Positions 1-8,124 of a stretch of 41,568 nucleotides of DNA are shown here, piece after piece; position 1 is the first letter of the stretch; every line of letters starts with the position of its first letter. This DNA is from Desulfurellaceae bacterium (GTDB taxonomy: Bacteria; Campylobacterota_A; Desulfurellia; Desulfurellales; Hippeaceae). The position numbers and the translations under genes were made by a program. The notes beneath the pieces are model-generated. The model was not told the origin of the DNA. It did no database searches and saw nothing but the letters and a program-made list of their open reading frames with translations. The stretch spans positions 1 to 41,568 of the forward strand of contig WFYS01000016.1 in NCBI GenBank assembly GCA_015490005.1, in the 5' to 3' direction.

Positions 1-521
1 ACGAGACAGAGCTGGGCAAAAAAGCAAAGGTTTATATGGATAAGGGAGAACTTGTGCCAGATGATGTAATCATTGGTATGATGGAAAACAGAATAAAACA
101 GGATGATTGTAAAAATGGATTTATTTTGGACGGATTTCCAAGAACCGTTGCCCAAGCAGAAGCTTTTGATAAAATGTTAGAGAAAAACAGTCTTGAGTTG
201 GATAAGGTTTTATTGATAGACGTTGAAGAAGAGGAAATCATTAACAGGCTTACAGGGCGTAGAGTGTGTCCTAATTGTGGCGCTGTTTATCATGTTAAAA
301 ATAAACCTCCGAAAGAAGAGGGAATTTGCGATAAGTGCGGTAGCAAACTTATCCAGAGAGATGATGACAAAGAAGAGGTTGTTAGAAATAGGCTAGAAGT
401 TTATAAGAAAAATACTATGCCTCTTATAGATTATTACACAAAGAGTTTAAAGCTTGTAAAAATAGAAGGCACCGGTGAAATAAGTGATATCTTTGAAAGG
501 ATTAAGAAGGTTTTAGGATGA
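1..521 (+). CDS. adk: Adenylate kinase (5'-truncated by window edge)
   Basis: Adenylate kinase interconverts ATP + AMP and 2 ADP in the cytosol. The reading frame is open from base 3, so the N-terminal P-loop lies outside the window. Visible are the AMP-site motif DGFPRT and a LID domain with a four-cysteine zinc knuckle (CPNC and CDKC) followed by a typical arginine-rich stretch (RNRLEVY). The stop overlaps the start of map by four bases (ATGA), so the two are translationally coupled. The adk-map-infA order is the standard end of the spc operon. Only the missing start is uncertain. Confidence 0.95.
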   Translation, partial: ETELGKKAKVYMDKGELVPDDVIIGMMENRIKQDDCKNGFILDGFPRTVAQAEAFDKMLEKNSLELDKVLLIDVEEEEIINRLTGRRVCPNCGAVYHVKNKPPKEEGICDKCGSKLIQRDDDKEEVVRNRLEVYKKNTMPLIDYYTKSLKLVKIEGTGEISDIFERIKKVLG

Positions 522-1276
522 TTATCCTCAAGACCAAGGAAGAAATAGAAAAGATGCGGATTGTAAACAAGATGGTGGGGGAAATTCTCAACATCTTGAA
601 AAACGAGGTAAAACCTGGTATAACCACTGAGCATTTGGATAAGCTTGCTGTTGAGGAAGCAAAAAAAAGACATTCAAGATGTGCTTTTAAGGGTTATGGT
701 GGATTTCCAAAATCTCTGTGCACATCAGTTAATGAAGAGGTGGTGCACGGGGTGCCATCCAAGAAGAAAGTTTTAAAAAAAGGTGATATTGTAAGTTTGG
801 ACTTTGGGCTAATTTATGAAGGATGGTATGGTGATTCGGCAATTACCGTGGCTGTTGGTGAAATAGATTCTGAGAAAAAAAAGCTTATGGATGTAACAAG
901 AAAAGCTCTCTACTTGGGAATAGAACAGGCAAGACCTGGGAATTACTTGTATGACATATCCGATGCTATTCAAACTTATGTAGAGAGGAATGGTTTTAGT
1001 GTTGTTAGGGATTATGTTGGACATGGCATTGGAAGGTATCTTCATGAAGACCCTCCTGTTCCAAATTATGTTCCATCTAAGACAGATAGAGGGCCTTTGT
1101 TGAAAGTTGGTATGACTATTGCCATTGAACCAATGATAAATTCAGGTACGTGGCGTGTGAGGGTTAAAAAGGATAAATGGACGGTCGTTGCAGCTGATGG
1201 TAAACCTTCTGCACATTTTGAGCACACAATTGCTATAACAGAGAGTGACCCCATTATTTTGAGCGAGGTAAACTAA
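518..1276 (+). CDS. map: Methionine aminopeptidase, type I
   Basis: Removes the initiator methionine from nascent proteins and is a cytosolic dimetal enzyme. At 252 residues it has the usual type I length. The five metal ligands are visible in order: D95 (LDFGL), D106 (GDSA), H169 (GHGIG), E204 (IEPM) and E235 (FEHT). It starts at ATG 518, inside the adk stop (ATGA), and ends two bases before the infA start. There is no N-terminal zinc-finger or SH3 extension, so this is the short bacterial form. It is co-transcribed with ribosomal protein genes, as in many bacteria. Confidence 0.96.
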   Translation: MIILKTKEEIEKMRIVNKMVGEILNILKNEVKPGITTEHLDKLAVEEAKKRHSRCAFKGYGGFPKSLCTSVNEEVVHGVPSKKKVLKKGDIVSLDFGLIYEGWYGDSAITVAVGEIDSEKKKLMDVTRKALYLGIEQARPGNYLYDISDAIQTYVERNGFSVVRDYVGHGIGRYLHEDPPVPNYVPSKTDRGPLLKVGMTIAIEPMINSGTWRVRVKKDKWTVVAADGKPSAHFEHTIAITESDPIILSEVN

Positions 1277-1278
1277 GT

Positions 1279-1497
1279 ATGGCTAAAGAGAAAAGTATTA
1301 CGGTGGATGGTGAGATAGTTGAGTCCTTACCAAATGCTATGTTTAGAGTTAAGTTAGCTAATGGACATGTTGTACTTGCTCACGTAGCAGGAAAAATGAG
1401 AATGCATTTTATTAAAATTTTGCCTGGAGATAAGGTAAAAGTTGAATTGTCCCCTTACAGCATAGAGAGGGGAAGAATTGTGTACAGATATAAATAG
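1279..1497 (+). CDS. infA: Translation initiation factor IF-1
   Basis: A 72-residue OB-fold protein that binds the 30S A site during initiation. The whole chain matches the IF-1 pattern: it starts MAKEKSI, has a central motif around residues 38-46 (GKMRMHFIK), continues with [14 protein letters not shown] and ends in IVYRYK. Its ATG follows the map stop by two bases. It sits in the canonical map-infA-rpmJ-rpsM string, and length and composition are normal. Confidence 0.97.
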   Translation: MAKEKSITVDGEIVESLPNAMFRVKLANGHVVLAHVAGKMRMHFIKILPGDKVKVELSPYSIERGRIVYRYK

Positions 1498-1507
1498 GAG
1501 GTTACAA

Positions 1508-1621
1508 ATGAAAGTTAGACCATCAGTAAAAAAAATGTGCCCTAAATGTAAAATTATAAGAAGAAAAGGTATTGTAAGGGTTGTGTGTGAAAACCCTAAA
1601 CATAAACAAAGGCAGGGTTGA
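1508..1621 (+). CDS. rpmJ: 50S ribosomal protein L36 (37 aa)
   Basis: A 37-residue basic protein of the large subunit. The start MKVRPSVKK and the zinc-ribbon pattern C11-x2-C14-x12-C27-x4-H32 identify the cysteine-containing (C+) form of L36, which binds zinc. A strong AGGAGG-like site (1497-1502) precedes ATG 1508. The stop at 1619-1621 is 12 bases before the rpsM start. Its position between infA and rpsM is universal. Confidence 0.96.
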   Translation: MKVRPSVKKMCPKCKIIRRKGIVRVVCENPKHKQRQG

Positions 1622-1633
1622 TAGGAGGTTTAA

Positions 1634-1993
1634 GTGGCTCGTATTGCAGGTGTTGAATTACCGAGGAACAAGAAGGTATTTATAGCTTTGACCTATATTT
1701 ATGGTATAGGTAGAGCAAAATCTATGGAAATTTTGCAAAAAGCGCAAGTTGATCCCGATAAAAGAACTCATGAATTGACTCCAGATGAGATTCAGAAAAT
1801 CAGAAATGTGATTGCAGATTATAGGGTTGAAGGTGAGCTAAGAAAAGAAGTAGCTATGAATATAAAAGCCCTTATGGATTTGGGTAACTACAGGGGTTTG
1901 AGACATAGGAGAGGGCTTCCTGTTAGAGGCCAAAGGACAAGGACAAACGCAAGAACTAGAAAAGGTAGAAAGAAAACAGTCGGTAGAAAGTAA
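1634..1993 (+). CDS. rpsM: 30S ribosomal protein S13
   Basis: S13 lies in the 30S head and contacts P-site tRNA and the 50S bridges. At 119 residues it is the usual length. It has the typical start ARIAGVELP, a central YGIGRAKS helix-hairpin-helix motif and the C-terminal arginine/lysine-rich tail ([14 protein letters not shown]). The start codon is GTG at 1634, chosen because AGGAGG (1623-1628) sits five bases upstream and the protein then begins at the conserved N-terminus. First gene of the classic alpha-operon block. Confidence 0.96.
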   Translation: MARIAGVELPRNKKVFIALTYIYGIGRAKSMEILQKAQVDPDKRTHELTPDEIQKIRNVIADYRVEGELRKEVAMNIKALMDLGNYRGLRHRRGLPVRGQRTRTNARTRKGRKKTVGRK

Positions 1994-2008
1994 AGGAGAA
2001 AAGTGTAT

Positions 2009-2398
2009 ATGGCTAAGAGGGTGACTAAGAAAAAGAAAAAGATTAAGAGAAATGTTGTTAGTGGTATAGCTCATATACAAGCCACTTTTAATAACACAAT
2101 TGTAACTATAACGGATAAAGACGGCAATGCTCTGTGTTGGTCATCATCTGGAGAAAGTGGCTTTAAAGGTACAAGAAAAGGTACTCCTTTTGCAGCACAA
2201 TTAGCTTCTGAGGGCGTTGCTAAAAAGGCTATATCTATGGGGATGAAGGAAATTGATGTAAGGGTAAAAGGTCCAGGGCCAGGAAGAGAGACTGCAATAA
2301 GGTCTTTGCAGTCTGCTGGGTTGAAAATTAAGTCTATTAAGGATGTTACACCTATTCCTCATAATGGGTGTAGGCCACCAAAAAGAAGAAGGGTATAA
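2009..2398 (+). CDS. rpsK: 30S ribosomal protein S11
   Basis: S11 is part of the 30S platform near the E site. It carries the hallmark [18 protein letters not shown] segment, the [14 protein letters not shown] stretch and the C-terminal [14 protein letters not shown] chose ATG 2009, which gives 129 residues starting MAKR as in most S11 proteins. An in-frame GTG at 2003 would add two residues but lies only four bases after the GGAG at 1995-1998. It sits between rpsM and rpsD as expected. Confidence 0.95.
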   Translation: MAKRVTKKKKKIKRNVVSGIAHIQATFNNTIVTITDKDGNALCWSSSGESGFKGTRKGTPFAAQLASEGVAKKAISMGMKEIDVRVKGPGPGRETAIRSLQSAGLKIKSIKDVTPIPHNGCRPPKRRRV

Positions 2399-2412
2399 GG
2401 AGAGGGTAACTT

Positions 2413-3039
2413 ATGGCAGTATATACAGGACCTGCCTGCAGGAGATGCAGAGCTTTGGGAGTTAAACTATTTTTAAAGGGAGAAAAGTGTTTTACCGATA
2501 AGTGTGCTTTTGAGAGAAGACCTTATCCACCAGGAAAAACAAGAAATTATAGAAAGAAACTTTCATCTTATGCTGAACATCTTATGGAGAAACAGAAAGC
2601 AAAGACCGCTTATGGAGTTTTGGAGAGACAGTTTAGAAGGTATTTTAAAGAAGCAAAAGGCCAAAAAGGGGAAACAGGAGCCAACTTGGTTATATTGTTG
2701 GAAAGAAGGCTGGATAACGTAGTTTATAGGTCTGGTTTTGCTTCTTCAAGGAAAGAAGCTAGAAGGCTTGTTTCGCACGGTCATATAAGGGTAAACGGCA
2801 AAAAGGTTAACATATCTTCTTATCTTGTAAAAAAGGGCGATGTCATTTCTGTTTCGGAGAAAATGAAAGGCAAAGAAGAATTCAAGAATATGTTTGAGGA
2901 AAATGCTAAAAGAATGGCGTCATCTTGGATAAACGTTGATTTGGACAATGTAAGTGCAACGTTTGTTGATATCCCAACAAGGGATGATATACAACCGCCA
3001 TTCAATGAAAACGCCATTGTTGAGTTGTACTCTAAATAA
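2413..3039 (+). CDS. rpsD: 30S ribosomal protein S4
   Basis: S4 is a primary 16S rRNA-binding protein and, in many bacteria, the translational repressor of this alpha operon. At 208 residues it is full length. The N-terminus has C9-x2-C12-x13-C26-x4-C31, the zinc-binding form of S4. An S4 RNA-binding domain spans about residues 97-160 (LERRLDNVVYR, then ARRLVSHGHIRVNG). The SD AAGGAGAGGG is upstream of ATG 2413. It is followed by rpoA after 21 bases. Confidence 0.96.
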   Translation: MAVYTGPACRRCRALGVKLFLKGEKCFTDKCAFERRPYPPGKTRNYRKKLSSYAEHLMEKQKAKTAYGVLERQFRRYFKEAKGQKGETGANLVILLERRLDNVVYRSGFASSRKEARRLVSHGHIRVNGKKVNISSYLVKKGDVISVSEKMKGKEEFKNMFEENAKRMASSWINVDLDNVSATFVDIPTRDDIQPPFNENAIVELYSK

Positions 3040-3060
3040 AAAATAACGAAGGGATGCAAA

Positions 3061-4083
3061 ATGAAGGGCGTTTTTGATTATTTGAAGTTACCAGAAGAGG
3101 TCAAAATAGAAGAACATAACGATAGATATGGTAGATTTGCTTTAGAACCATTGAATGAAGGATATGCTATAACGATAGGTAATGCTTTGAGAAGGATACT
3201 TTTATCTTCTATTCCTGGCATAGCTGTTGTTGGGGTTGAAATAGAAGGTGTAGAGCATGAGTTCAAAACTATAGATGGCGTTAAGGAAGACGTTTTAAAT
3301 ATTATATTAAATTTAAAACAGGTTAGATTCAGGGCGTTAGACGATAGTTTTAAATCTGGAGAGGTTTATATCAAGAAAGATACACAAGGTGTTGTAACTT
3401 CGAACGATATTGAAACTCCCGGAAATTTGGAGATTGTTAGTAGAGATGTTTATATAACTGAGTTGATGGAAGATGCCGAGTTTAGTATGAAAATTTTTCT
3501 GGAGAAAGGTATTGGCTATAGACAGGCTGATTACGAACTTATGAATAGGGATATAGGGTATATACCGGTTGATGCTTTGTTTTCCCCCGTTTCTAAAGTA
3601 GCTTATCATGTTGAGAATAGTACTGTGAGAGATTATTACGATTTGGAAAAATTAGTCTTAGAGATATACACAGACGGCACAGTTACACCTCAGTATGCTT
3701 TAAAGACGGCAAGTTATATTTTGGGCAGCTATGTTTCTGTATTTTCAAGCGATTTTAAGAGAATTGTTCCCGAGGATACTGTAAACCAAGAACAAGAGGA
3801 AGAGATTAACGATAACCTTTTAAAGCCTGTTGAAGAGCTAGAGTTAAATGTTAGAGCTTCTAATTGTCTTGTTGCTCATGATATTAAATATATTTACGAA
3901 CTTGTTCAAAAAACAGACGCAGAGCTGTTGAGTACTAAGAATTTCGGCAAGCAATCTTTGAAAGAGATAAAAGAGTCTTTAAAGCAGTTAGACCTTGAAC
4001 TTGGCATGAACTTCACAGATGAGCAGCTTAAGAAAATAAAGCAACTAATAGCTGAAAAAGAAGGAGAGGAAAATGAGACATAG
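3061..4083 (+). CDS. rpoA: RNA polymerase alpha subunit
   Basis: The alpha subunit dimerises to assemble RNA polymerase, and its C-terminal domain binds UP elements and activators. At 340 residues it has both domains: an N-terminal assembly domain (to about residue 230, with NALRRILLSSIPG) and a C-terminal helix-hairpin-helix domain (about 265-325, with VRASNCL providing the DNA-contact Arg/Asn, and KNFGKQSLKEI). A short acidic linker separates them. The 3' end overlaps the rplQ start by 11 bases, indicating coupling. Confidence 0.97.
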   Translation: MKGVFDYLKLPEEVKIEEHNDRYGRFALEPLNEGYAITIGNALRRILLSSIPGIAVVGVEIEGVEHEFKTIDGVKEDVLNIILNLKQVRFRALDDSFKSGEVYIKKDTQGVVTSNDIETPGNLEIVSRDVYITELMEDAEFSMKIFLEKGIGYRQADYELMNRDIGYIPVDALFSPVSKVAYHVENSTVRDYYDLEKLVLEIYTDGTVTPQYALKTASYILGSYVSVFSSDFKRIVPEDTVNQEQEEEINDNLLKPVEELELNVRASNCLVAHDIKYIYELVQKTDAELLSTKNFGKQSLKEIKESLKQLDLELGMNFTDEQLKKIKQLIAEKEGEENET

Positions 4084-4441
4084 GAAAGGATACAGGACGT
4101 TAAGTATAAACGGTGAGCACAGAAAGCATTTGTTAAGAAATTTGGCTATTTCGTTGATAGAAGAAGAAAGGATTAAAACAACAGATGCAAAGGCGAGAGA
4201 GCTTGTTAGATTTATAAGTAAGCTTGTAACATTGGCTAAAAATGACACATTGTCCACAAGGAGAAGAGCACTTTCTAAGCTTAACAACAACAAACAGGCT
4301 GTGAGAAAGCTTTTTGACAACATAGCCCCTAGATATGCAACGAGGAATGGTGGCTATGTGAGAAGGATTAAACTTGGATATAGAAAAGGTGATGCGGCTC
4401 CTATTTCAATAGTGGAGTTTGTTGAAGAAAAAAGTGAATAA
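4073..4441 (+). CDS. rplQ: 50S ribosomal protein L17
   Basis: L17 is a 50S protein near the exit-tunnel side. The typical start MRHRKGYRTL is followed by the HRKHLLRNLA segment and a GGYVRRIKLGYRKGD C-terminal region. Its ATG is preceded by AGGAGAGG inside the rpoA tail. It is the last ribosomal gene of the operon. Its stop (4439-4441) lies inside the start region of lspA, and an intrinsic terminator begins 22 bases further on. Confidence 0.96.
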   Translation: MRHRKGYRTLSINGEHRKHLLRNLAISLIEEERIKTTDAKARELVRFISKLVTLAKNDTLSTRRRALSKLNNNKQAVRKLFDNIAPRYATRNGGYVRRIKLGYRKGDAAPISIVEFVEEKSE

Positions 4442-4928
4442 ATCGTTAGCTTCTTCTGTTGTAGGAGTATCTTTGATACTCCTTTTTTTTATGCTCGATT
4501 ATTATACAAAGTTATATATTTCCAAACATATAGAACTAAACAGTGGTTTTTATGTAATAAAAGGTTTTTTTAATATTGTGGATGTTCGCAATAAAGGAGT
4601 GGCTTTTGGGGCTTTTGCCAATCTTCCACATTTGTTGAGACTTGTGCTTTTTAGCGGTATTAGTTTGATTGTTTTTGTTGCGGTGTTGTATCTGATTTTG
4701 TTTGGTAAAAACAAAAATCTAATTTATATTTTAGGTCTTTCACTCTTAGCTGGTGGAACTCTAGGTAACCTTTATGGTAGATTATTTAAAGGTTATGTTG
4801 TAGATTTTTTGGATTTTCATGTTGGTCAATACCACTACCCCGCCTTCAATTTGGCTGACAGTTTTATCACGATTGGCTTGTTTATCTTGATTATCTATAA
4901 AATGGTTAGTTCAAAAGCTAAAACTTGA
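4419..4928 (+). CDS. lspA: Lipoprotein signal peptidase (SPase II), one conserved Asp replaced
   Basis: LspA is an inner-membrane aspartyl protease that cleaves prolipoprotein signal peptides. Four hydrophobic segments are visible, as are the family blocks: D27 (LDYYTK), N-K-G-V-A-F-G (58-64), GNLYGRL (116-122), D129 (VVDF) and D147 (NLADS). D129 and D147 correspond to the catalytic pair. In the block normally reading GN-x-x-D-R, residue 120 is Gly instead of Asp. The start is uncertain: TTG 4419 (given), or GTG 4434, both overlapping rplQ. ATG 4491 would remove the first membrane helix. A perfect terminator hairpin (4463-4490) lies within the codons of that helix. Function is likely, but both oddities deserve checking. 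Confidence 0.88.
   Translation: MLKKKVNKSLASSVVGVSLILLFFMLDYYTKLYISKHIELNSGFYVIKGFFNIVDVRNKGVAFGAFANLPHLLRLVLFSGISLIVFVAVLYLILFGKNKNLIYILGLSLLAGGTLGNLYGRLFKGYVVDFLDFHVGQYHYPAFNLADSFITIGLFILIIYKMVSSKAKT
4463..4490 (+). terminator. Intrinsic terminator of the ribosomal operon, inside lspA coding
   Basis: GGAGTATC (4464-4471), a three-base TTT loop and the perfect complement GATACTCC (4475-4482) are followed by eight T (4483-4490); A4463-T4483 can add a ninth pair. It starts 22 bases after the rplQ stop, where an operon terminator would be expected. It is also in frame within lspA, where the U-tract encodes Leu-Phe-Phe of the first membrane helix. Confidence 0.85.
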
Positions 4929-5141
4929 AGTGATCAGACACAGCTTTCTTGTATTTATATGTTTTCGTTTTATAGATTAATTGAGCGTTAGAGGAAGAGT
5001 GTGTATAAACATCCTAGTTTACAAAAACAAACACTCATAATAAAAGTTTTTGTAGATGTATAGATTTTCGCGTTGCAAGAATAAATCGGCTGTAAATGAT
5101 AGCCTGCGATAATATTGAACAGTAACAGGCGGTCTTTAGTT
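4929..5141. other. Intergenic region, no recognised gene
   Basis: About 210 bases between lspA and the terminator of the UPF0173 gene. I see no open frame with a start and SD. A weak inverted pair (GAGTGT near 4998 and ACACTC near 5030) could form a stem. No known RNA family is recognisable by eye. Confidence 0.4.
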
Positions 5142-5164
5142 AAAAAAAGGGGAAACCCCCCCTT
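5142..5164 (-). terminator. Intrinsic terminator of the UPF0173 gene
   Basis: Read on the minus strand, AAGGGG, a short G/T loop and CCCCTT are followed by a T run (plus-strand A run 5142-5148). It begins directly at the stop codon of the metallo-hydrolase gene. Confidence 0.8.
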
Positions 5165-5858
5165 AAATTTCTACAGATTCTCCTGGTTTGAGAATCTTAA
5201 CCTTTGCTTTGTTACCTACTAATTTTGCAAACTCGTTGGGGTCTTGTTTTATGATATCCCAAGCGCTGTAGTGCATAGGTATTACAATTTTTGGTTTTAA
5301 GAATTCAACGGCTTTTGCAGCGTCTTGAGTGCCCATTGTGAAGTTGTCGCCAATTGGTAACATAGCAACATCTAAACCGAGTTCTCCTATTAGCTGCATA
5401 TCCATAAATAAGCCCGTGTCTCCAGAGTGGTAGATTTTTTTGCCATCAAGTTCTACCACAACTCCGCAAGGGTTACCTGTGTATATTATAGTCCCATTAT
5501 CTTCGATAAATGCGCTTCCATGGTGGGCAATAGTCAACTTTACCCATAAATCGTTACTAAATCTTTTTGCTCCACCAATGTGCATTGGGTTTAACTTTTG
5601 TATACCTTTGCTTTGGCAGAACATGGCGAGCTCAAATGGTGCTATTAGTGTTGCATCGTTGTTTTTAGCTATATCAATGGCGTCTCCAATGTGGTCTCCG
5701 TGACCGTGTGTTACTATTACGTAGTCAACTTTAATGTCAGATGGTTTTAAACCGTATGTTATATCTGGGTTCCCTGTTATGAATGGATCTATGATGCACT
5801 TTGTTTTTTCACCTTCCAATAAGACTGCAGAGTGACCTAGTAAAGTTATTTTCAACAT
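5163..5858 (-). CDS. UPF0173 metal-dependent hydrolase (metallo-beta-lactamase fold)
   Basis: A 231-residue cytosolic metallo-beta-lactamase-fold protein of the UPF0173/YtkL family; the physiological substrate is not known. It starts with the family's short strand MLKITLLGHSAVLLE and has the metal motif H51-x-H53-x-D55-H56 (THGHGDH), a further histidine in AHHGSA, the HSGDTGLF motif and the late IPMHYSAWD histidine. All metal ligands are present. The SD AGGAGGTG lies seven bases before the ATG. It is transcribed alone and followed by its own terminator, divergent from the two-component genes. Confidence 0.9.
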   Translation of the reverse strand: MLKITLLGHSAVLLEGEKTKCIIDPFITGNPDITYGLKPSDIKVDYVIVTHGHGDHIGDAIDIAKNNDATLIAPFELAMFCQSKGIQKLNPMHIGGAKRFSNDLWVKLTIAHHGSAFIEDNGTIIYTGNPCGVVVELDGKKIYHSGDTGLFMDMQLIGELGLDVAMLPIGDNFTMGTQDAAKAVEFLKPKIVIPMHYSAWDIIKQDPNEFAKLVGNKAKVKILKPGESVEI

Positions 5859-5862
5859 TCTT

Positions 5863-6018
5863 TCACCTCCTACAAATATTTGTTAAAACAAGTTCAACGT
5901 TATCATATGCGCCGATGTAGTCATTTTCTAAAATTCCTATTACTCTATAATAAACTTTTTGTCTTGAAGTTCAAGTTTTTAGCTGTAGTTGATTATACCT
6001 GATGATTAAATTTTTCAT
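5863..6018 (-). pseudogene. Possible interrupted small ORF (in-frame TGA)
   Basis: On the minus strand an ATG at 6016-6018 opens a frame of 15 codons, then TGA at 5971-5973, then 35 more codons ending at the SD of the UPF0173 gene. The second part has protein-like composition (includes RVIGILENDYIGAYDNVEL). I do not recognise it. It may be a decayed short gene upstream of, and once coupled to, the hydrolase gene, or chance. No SECIS-like hairpin follows the TGA. Confidence 0.25.
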
Positions 6019-6046
6019 CGTTTTGTAATGTTTTTTGTTGTAATAT
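6010..6046 (+). promoter_or_regulatory. Promoter with tandem repeats ahead of the response regulator
   Basis: A TAATAT -10 (6041-6046) lies six bases before ATG 6053. No -35 is visible; instead TTTTGTAATG (6021-6030) and a weaker copy ATTTTTCATC (6010-6019) stand exactly 11 bases apart, ending 10 bases before the -10. This is the geometry of a PhoB/OmpR-type activated promoter and suggests autoregulation. No SD precedes the ATG. Confidence 0.55.
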
Positions 6047-6052
6047 GAAAAT

Positions 6053-6721
6053 ATGAGAGTTTTGGTTGTTGAAGATGAGTCATCTTTGGCTGAGTTAATA
6101 AAAGAAGGGCTAGAGGATGAAGGATATAGTATAGACTTGGCTTATGATGGTGAGGAGGGATTTGATTTGGCAGCTAATGAGCCTTATGACGTCATAGTTT
6201 TAGATATAATGCTACCCAAAAAGGATGGTTTTGAAATTGTCAGGGATTTGAGAAGTAAGGGTGTAAAAACACCTGTGTTGATGTTGACAGCAAAAAGTAC
6301 AACAGAGGATAAAGTTTTGGGATTAAACAGTGGGGCTGATGATTACCTTACTAAACCATTTTCTTTTGATGAGCTTCTTGCCCGCATAAGGGCTCTTTTG
6401 AGAAGATCTTTTGGTGAAGTAGAAAGTATTGTTAGGATTTCAGACTTGGAGTTAAATATCAATACACATGAAGTAAAAAGGTCTGGAAAACCTATAGAAT
6501 TAACATCCAAAGAGTATGCATTACTTGAGTATTTGGTGTTAAATAAAAATAAGCTTCTTTCTCGTATGGATATTGTGGAGCACATTTATGATTATAGCTA
6601 CGATTACGATAGCAATGTTGTGGATGTTTTGGTAGCTCGTCTAAGGAGGAAGATTGATAGGGGCTTCGATGAAAAGTTAATACATACAGTTAGGGGCGTT
6701 GGGTATATGGTGAAAGAGTAA
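6053..6721 (+). CDS. OmpR/PhoB-family response regulator
   Basis: A two-component regulator of 222 residues. The receiver domain (1-118) has the acidic pocket (E7, D8), phospho-acceptor D51 (LDIMLP), T79 and K101. A winged-helix DNA-binding domain occupies about 125-222 (LTSKEYALLEYL, then NVVDVLVARLRRKID and TVRGVGYM). The kinase gene follows with a one-base overlap (TAATG), so they form one unit. No SD precedes its ATG, and the -10 is only six bases upstream, so a leaderless transcript is likely. The linked exported protein and DegP suggest an envelope-stress role like that of CpxR; the stimulus is not visible. Confidence 0.93.
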   Translation: MRVLVVEDESSLAELIKEGLEDEGYSIDLAYDGEEGFDLAANEPYDVIVLDIMLPKKDGFEIVRDLRSKGVKTPVLMLTAKSTTEDKVLGLNSGADDYLTKPFSFDELLARIRALLRRSFGEVESIVRISDLELNINTHEVKRSGKPIELTSKEYALLEYLVLNKNKLLSRMDIVEHIYDYSYDYDSNVVDVLVARLRRKIDRGFDEKLIHTVRGVGYMVKE

Positions 6722-8124
6722 TGAATGTTAGGTTTAACTCTATAAAATCTAGGATAATACTTTTGTATGTTGCCATAATTGGTGTGGTGCTTGGAGTTTT
6801 GGCCGTGTTTTTTATCTTCTATTTGAAGAGTATTGTTTATAGGCCAATAGATATGAGTTTGAAGAAGAAGGCTATGCAATTGGATAAACTTATTCGCTCA
6901 ACAACAATTAAGTTCTCGTTCTCTAATGCTTACGGTAAACGATTTGAGGTTGACCTATCAAAAGCCCAACTGTGGATTTATTCATCAGTCTATTCGAAAT
7001 ACTATTTTCAATTGCGTACAGTGGATGGGAAGCTAATAGAGAAATCAACATCTTTAGGTAACTTGATTCTTCCATATACGAAAAACATGAATGAATTCGA
7101 GACTGTTAAAGTTGGAAACAAATTTGTCAGACTTTTTAATTTCAAAAATAAGAGCGACAAGATGATTATACAGGTAGCTTACAATGTTAAGAATGAGAGA
7201 GATATGTTGTTGAGGTTTGAGATTTTAATCTTTTTAACCTTGCTTTTTATACTAATAATTTCTGCAGCTTCAGGTTTTTACGTGTCCCATAGAGCACTGA
7301 GTCCTTTAGAGGATTTAAGCAAACAGATAAGAGGTATAACGGAACACAATCTTGATAGGAAGGTTTATATAAGAAATGTCCCAGAGGAACTGAAGGACGT
7401 TATTGACGCGTTTAATTCTCTTATGGAAAGGCTAAGTGATGCTTTTAAAAGGGAGAAGCAATTTATATCTGATGTTTCTCATGAATTAAAAACTCCAATT
7501 TCTGTGATACAGATGCAGTGTGATTTGGCTTTAAGAAGAGAAAGAGGTAGTGAAGATTACAAAAAAGCTTTGAGGTTAATTAAAGAAACGATTTCAAAGA
7601 TGGTTGTGATGGTTGATAAAATGCTTATGTTATCTAGATTAGAAGCGTTGAATCATAAATTTTTAGAAAGCGTTAGTTTGAAAGATGCTGTTTTGAGTGC
7701 GATAGGACTTTTAAAGCATAATGCAGAAGATAGAAAAGTGGATATTAACTTGGAAGTTGAAGATGATTGCATAATTAAGGGAGATAAAAGCCTTTTAGAG
7801 GAGTTGTTTTTGAACCTAATTGACAACGCAATCAAATATAATGTCGAAAAAGGTAAAGTTTTGATAGAGGTAACAAGCTTGAATGGGGAGTGTGAGATAG
7901 CTATTAAAGATACAGGTGTGGGAATAGAAAAAGTTGAGTTGGATAAAATTTTCGAAGGCTTTTATAGGGTAGATAAATCGCGCTCCAAGACCACAGAGGG
8001 TTTTGGTTTGGGTCTATCTATTGTTAAAAAGATAGTTGATTTGCACAAAGGTAAAATTTTTATAGAGAGCATTCCTTCTAAAGGCACTACTGTTTTTGTT
8101 AGATTTAAAAAATCTGTTTTGTAA
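6721..8124 (+). CDS. Membrane sensor histidine kinase
   Basis: Partner of the preceding regulator. In its 467 residues I see a first membrane helix (about 11-34), a roughly 130-residue extracytoplasmic sensor, a second helix (about 167-187), a HAMP linker, a HisKA domain with H254 (DVSHELKTP) and an HATPase domain with the N box (N365...N369), G1 (DTGVGI, 397-402) and G2 (GFGLGL, 428-433). All catalytic motifs are intact. I do not recognise the sensor domain. Its stop codon lies within the first direct repeat controlling the next gene. Confidence 0.93.
   Translation: MNVRFNSIKSRIILLYVAIIGVVLGVLAVFFIFYLKSIVYRPIDMSLKKKAMQLDKLIRSTTIKFSFSNAYGKRFEVDLSKAQLWIYSSVYSKYYFQLRTVDGKLIEKSTSLGNLILPYTKNMNEFETVKVGNKFVRLFNFKNKSDKMIIQVAYNVKNERDMLLRFEILIFLTLLFILIISAASGFYVSHRALSPLEDLSKQIRGITEHNLDRKVYIRNVPEELKDVIDAFNSLMERLSDAFKREKQFISDVSHELKTPISVIQMQCDLALRRERGSEDYKKALRLIKETISKMVVMVDKMLMLSRLEALNHKFLESVSLKDAVLSAIGLLKHNAEDRKVDINLEVEDDCIIKGDKSLLEELFLNLIDNAIKYNVEKGKVLIEVTSLNGECEIAIKDTGVGIEKVELDKIFEGFYRVDKSRSKTTEGFGLGLSIVKKIVDLHKGKIFIESIPSKGTTVFVRFKKSVL

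Noticed and set aside
5971-5973. In-frame TGA as selenocysteine
   Set aside because: No SECIS-like stem follows, the flanking residues do not resemble a redox site, and no selenoprotein family fits.
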